64,000 bases of DNA from the NCBI RefSeq assembly GCF_000830985.1, contig NZ_CP007151.1, forward strand, positions 3,224,001 to 3,288,000. The letters run 5' to 3'. The position numbers and the translations under genes were made by a program. Below are positions 59,701 to 64,000 of this stretch, piece by piece (within the stretch, counting starts at the first letter, position 1; every line of letters begins with the position of its first letter). This stretch comes from Marinobacter similis. GTDB taxonomy: Bacteria; Pseudomonadota; Gammaproteobacteria; Pseudomonadales; Oleiphilaceae. The notes under the pieces were generated by a model. That model was not told where the DNA came from. It did not search any database and saw only the letters and a list, made by a program, of their open reading frames with translations.

Positions 59701-62700
59701 TGGCGACTTGCTCAACCATCTGCGCCAGCCGGTCGTGGCAGGCAAACAGCAGGTCATTCATGTCGTCGCTGGCATCAAGCTGTCCTTCGGCCACTTTCTC
59801 GAACAGGTCTTCAAGAACGTGGGTCAGGTCGCCAATAGCCTCGACGCCGGCCATGCGTGCGCCGCCTTTCAGGGTATGCACATCGCGCTGTAGTTCTGCG
59901 GCTACGGTCCGATTGGACGGGTCTTCGCTCCAGGTGTGCATTGCACTGCCCGTGGAGTTGATCAGGTCGTAGGCTTCTTCCAGGAAGATGCCCACCAATT
60001 CCGGGTCCAGGTGAGACAGATCGGTAACATTGTCTTCGGAAGTGAGGTCCTCGCTGGATGCTGGTTCCTCGTGCTCTTCAAGATCCGGAACCGGCAACGC
60101 GTCGTCTTCCGCTGGCGTATCAGATGCCGCGCTGACGTCGGTAACCGGGCGGGAACCGTCGGCGTTGTCCATGTAAGCCTGGATTTCACCGATCAGATCC
60201 GGGGCCGGCCGTGGTGTTTCTGAGGCTTCCAGTGCCTCGACCATGCCGGCAAGGCGATCGTGGGCCCGGAACAACAGGTCGGACAGGTCGTCATTGACCG
60301 ACAGCCGCTGCTCAGTCAGGCCCTCAAACAGCGTTTCCAGTTCGTGGGACAGGTCGCCGATGGATGGGATATCAGCCAGGCGTGAGCCGCCTTTCAGGGT
60401 ATGCAGATCCCGCTGCAGCAATCGCAGCAAATCCAGGTTGTGGGTGCTTTCGCTCCAGTTTTGCAGCGCGTCCGCCGTGCTGTCGATGAGGTCGCGGGCT
60501 TCTTCAAGGAAAATCTCCGCGAGCTCCTGATCCATCTCGTCGTCGGATTCATCGACATCGGAAGGTGCAGTCGCTTCGTTGGCTTCCTGAGCGCATCAGC
60601 CTCCGGGGCAGCCGGCTCGATCTCTTCGAGATCCAGACCAAGATCGATGGCTTCCAGGTCTTCGGTGAATTCCTGGTTGATGGCATCGGCCTGTTCACCG
60701 GCCTGGTCGATTTCAGCCCGATCCTGAATCAGAGTTTCCAGGCGTGCCAGGATGTTGTCGCTGGATTCGGTCGAAAGTCCCGCGGCAACCTGATCCATGG
60801 TGTTGATCAGCTGTTCGTGGGCATCGCGCACGGTCTCAATAAAGGCTTCATCCGGCTCGGTCTGCTCGGAGGCGGCAGCCTTGTCATAGGCTTCCTTGAG
60901 CGCGCCCGAGAGCGACGAGACGTCGTGCAGGCCCGCGTCTGCGGCACCTTCGGTCAGTTGTTCCAGTTCCGACCGCAAGGTATTCAGCGACTCGGTTTCT
61001 TGAGGGTTGCTGGCCCACTGGTCGAGAATCTGGTCGGCATCCAGAACGATGTCCAGACCCTCGTTCAGGAAAAGCTGCACCAGCTGTGATGGAGCCTCCT
61101 GTGCCGGAACGTCGCTACTGGCGTCACGGGGACGGTGCAGGTTCTCGTGGGAAAGCCGGTCCAGTTTCTCCAGGAACGCGTCGGTGCCCGGCAGCGGCGC
61201 CTGAGGATTGATCCGGATCTGGGCCAGGCCTTCGGTCAGGAAGCTGCAGGCATCCGCGATGCAGGACACCACGTCGCGGTCCGCGCGTTTGTTCTGGGCC
61301 CGGGATTCCTTGACGAAACGCTCAAGCGGGGTGATTACTGCGGCAATCGGCGCAATGCCCGCTGTATGGGCGCTGCCCTTGAGGGTGTGCAGGGCCCGGG
61401 AAAGATCATCGGTGTAGGAAACGGAAGTCTTGTCACCCGCTGCTGCAAGGTAATCCTTGAGCGTTTGCAGGTGGGTCTCGGTTTCGCTCTCGAAGATATC
61501 GAGCAGGACCGGGTCGACCTCGGCGTCATTGCGGCTGGCTTCCGTCGTGTCAGTACTATCGGCAGGCTCAACCTCGGTCTCGGAGGTGGGCATGCTGCTG
61601 GCATCGGGAATTTCACCGTTGCCCAGGGCATGAGCGCGAGCCTGAAGTCCGCTGGTATCGTTGCTTGGCGCCCGGCGTTTTTCGAAATCTTCAACCAGGG
61701 CCGGCAAGGCAGCAGTGACTTCTTCAAGCAGACCGGCAACGTCATCATTCATGAAAATGCTGCCGTCGATCACGCGGTTCAGCATGTTCTCCACTGACCA
61801 GGCCAATTCACCCACAACCAGCGCACCGACCATCCGTCCGCTGCCCTTAAGGGTGTGGAACGCCCGGCGAACTTCCGACAGCGCGGTACGGTCATCGTGC
61901 TGGCGCAGCAGCATCGGCAGGTATTCGCGAACGGTGTCCAAAACCTCGCCGGCTTCTTCGATGAAAATCTCAAGGATTTCATCATCGATCAGATCATCGT
62001 CGTCGGCGAAAGCTGCGGCTACCGGCGCTTCGCCGGCTGGCTCGGGTGCTGGTGTTGCGGTGTCTTCCGTTTCAGCTGGCTGCTCCTGCTCAGCCGGGGC
62101 TTCGGCTTCGCCGCTATCTTTCGTGCTTTCTTCGGTGCTGTCTTCGGTGTTCTGCTCGGTGCGGCGGGTGGTGGCCATCGCTTCGGCACGCTGAATCAGT
62201 TCATCAACGTCGCCGGTGGCCTGGCCGTCCCGGAATTCATTGATTAGCGACGGAATTCGAGTGTTAACCTCATCGATCAGGGAAAACATCTCGTCCGTGG
62301 GTTTGATGGTCCGATCAATGACCCGGTTCAGCAGGTTTTCCACCGACCAGGCCAGTTCCCCCAGGCTGGTGGCGCCAACCAGGCGGCCACTTCCCTTGAG
62401 AGTATGATAGGCGCGGCGCACTTCGGTCAGTGCGGCGTGGTCGTCATGATGCTGGCGCAGCTGCGGGTAGTATTCGTGAATGGTATCGAGGACCTCTTCG
62501 GCTTCTTCGATAAAGATGCCAAGGATCTCGTCGTCCAGCAGTTCATGATCCGACGACTTCGTGGTCTCTGGCGCGGCAGAGACCACGTCTTCTTCCGAGG
62601 CTTCCATGACCGGTATTGAGTCGTCGGCGTTGGCTTCGGACCAGGTCGGATCGGCGCCGACCGGGAAGCCAAGCGATGCCAGGCTGTCTTCGGCAACTTT

Positions 62701-64000
62701 CAGGATGGTTTCGTTCTCGCCAATGCCTTCAGCCAGACGCTCCAGATAGTATTCGATGCTGGTAACGGCGTCGGCCAGGGTGTCGAGTTCCTTCCAGTCA
62801 GGTACCTGTTTGCCACTGAGCAGCACGTCGGTAATGTAGCGCTCGGCTGAGGCCAGCATGTCGGCAACGCGGTTGAGCGGAATCAGGCCAAGGCCGCCCC
62901 GAATGCTGTGCAGCAGCCCGGGCACGTGCTCGATTTCCCGGGTATCCCACTGGGAAGCAATGAAATTGACAATAGCTGTCTTGACTTGCTCAAGGGTATT
63001 TCGGGACTCGCGCAGCAGTGCGCCGTTGGCTTCGCCAAGCTCTCGCGTACCCAGATTAACCGTTTGGTCTACGTCATTGTCGGTGTCGTCGTCAGACTGG
63101 CCGTCGCTGTCGAGGCCAGCCAGACTGGCTTCGATGTAGAGCAGGGCGCCGGCAATATCCATCATGGTGCCGTCGTCGACGGGCTCCATTTGGTTGCTCA
63201 ACTTGTTGACCAGTTCGATCTGTTCGGTGACGACCTTGCGGGGAATGCCCAGACCCAACACGGCCAGGGTGTTCGCTACCTGGCGAAGACCGGGGAGCAG
63301 ATCTTCCAGCTCGGTGTTCTGGCGCTGTTCGGCGCGAACAAACAGGTCAAGCTGGTCCTTGAGCTTGGTCAGCTCTTCATTAAGGGCGCTAACCACCGAG
63401 TGGATTGCTTCGCGGCCCGGGCCGGAAACGCGGCTGCGGGCGGCGTCTACGTCGTCCTCAGAAGGCAGGGCCTGGTCCAGCTGGTACTCAGATCGCAGAC
63501 TCTGGACCTGGGGTGCTTCCAGATCCCGGGCCCGGGCGACGTAATAAAGAAGGTGCTTCAGCAGCGCCTCAGGCGCCGGCTGTTGCAGGATGTCGGCGTG
63601 TTCATCGGTGAGTCGACGAATTTCGCTGTCCAGTTCCCGCAGCAGGGATTTAACCGCAGCGTTGACCGGGTTTACGCGTGCCTGCAGGGTCTCAACAAAG
63701 GCACTGGCTGCTTTCCAGAGTTCGCCCCGTGGCGTTTTCTGGCACAGGCGGATAAGGCGCTGGATGACCTTTTGCATGTAATCGAAATGGGCTGCCAGAT
63801 CGTCTTCGCGGATTACGGCGGCCAGGGCAAACTGGTACATCTGGCGCAGTTTGCGGATATGACCCAGGACCTTCGGATCCTGCAGGCGCTGGGATACCTT
63901 GCCAGTGACTCGCATGTGCGAGCGACTCAGATCGGGTTTGAACAGGGATGTGTCTGACAGCAGGGCTTCGCCGCGCGCAGCCCGAAGGTCGTTCAGCAGG
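56706..64000 (-). CDS. chpA: Multi-Hpt chemosensory kinase ChpA (partial at right edge), frame breaks at ~56972 and ~60589
   Basis: More than 2,430 aa; the N-terminus lies beyond the window. It carries at least nine Hpt-like units. Phosphohistidines are near 62909 (LLHSIRGG), 62405, 61857, 61390, 60403, 59880, 59344 and 58921 (HTLKG type). The unit near 60962 has Glu in place of His. Then come the dimerisation helix (LDELVNLAGETSITRG), HATPase (RNALDHGIE, DDGKGIP, GRGVGMDVV), a CheW domain and a C-terminal receiver (VVDDSVTVRK, LLDIEMPRMDGFE). This is the ChpA/PilL kinase of the Pil-Chp system, which controls type IV pili and twitching. Breaks lie in the receiver (KDGW, resumes LDAVAQLQDH) and between Hpt blocks. 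Confidence 0.92.

Noticed and set aside
1741..60589. Programmed frameshifting as an explanation for the frame breaks
   Set aside because: Breaks occur in many unrelated housekeeping genes, lack slippery heptamers or downstream structures, and are all net losses; sequence error is simpler.
62908..63957. 349-aa + strand ORF opposite chpA
   Set aside because: It mirrors the Hpt kinase codons; the minus strand encodes conserved ChpA sequence throughout.

Overview
The window looks like chromosomal DNA of a marine gammaproteobacterium, most probably Marinobacter or a close relative. This is inferred from gene content (choline-to-betaine genes, a Chp/Pil chemosensory cluster, TRAP/TAXI transport, many c-di-GMP proteins), the G+C-rich coding sequence and the style of the proteins. 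No rRNA, tRNA, prophage, IS element or CRISPR array was recognised.

Layout. 0.2-9 kb: a multidomain response regulator with an EAL domain, a YqhA membrane protein, a Ca2+/Na+ antiporter, a molybdopterin oxidoreductase, an AlkA-type glycosylase, a DUF2855 protein and a DUF2897-like peptide. 9-18.7 kb: a diguanylate cyclase, an enolase-superfamily enzyme, a HerA-like ATPase, a GST/DUF1127 pair divergent from a LysR regulator, and a TRAP-TAXI transporter. 18.9-23 kb: an orphan multi-pass transporter, a CPA2 antiporter and a periplasmic binding protein. 23.3-27.7 kb: a surface locus with a repetitive secreted protein, an outer-membrane barrel, a subtilase and a divergent ECF sigma/anti-sigma pair. 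27.9-37.4 kb: a deacetylase, then a CHASE2-PAS-GGDEF-EAL gene linked to two copies of a divergent pair: a FecR-domain protein with an Asp/Gly repeat tail and a TpsB-like outer-membrane protein. 37.5-42.8 kb: betI-betB-betA and a short BCCT transporter. 42.9-47.3 kb: a PQQ-type dehydrogenase lipoprotein with two haem c motifs, ahpC, a Prx5-type peroxiredoxin and a DUF3581 protein. 47.4-51.5 kb: a P-type ATPase joined tail to tail to arsJ, both truncated at the join, then the ars-type GAPDH and ACR3. 51.6-55.2 kb: a CDGSH protein, a PAS protein and zur-znuC-znuB. 55.2-64 kb: chpC, chpB and most of a giant chpA, which runs off the right edge.

Two things stand out. First, the duplicated FecR/TpsB/CHASE2 locus (29.2-37.4 kb) and the neighbouring subtilase/ECF locus (23.3-27.7 kb) look like little-described surface systems. 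Both encode secreted proteins with tetrapeptide-periodic tails, and the first is linked to c-di-GMP turnover. Second, 15 otherwise intact conserved genes carry 19 frame breaks in total. Every one is a net loss of one base (two in betA), and about half fall at C-C-T-G. This looks like sequence error more than gene decay. The coordinates below span these breaks, and each affected entry gives the break position.
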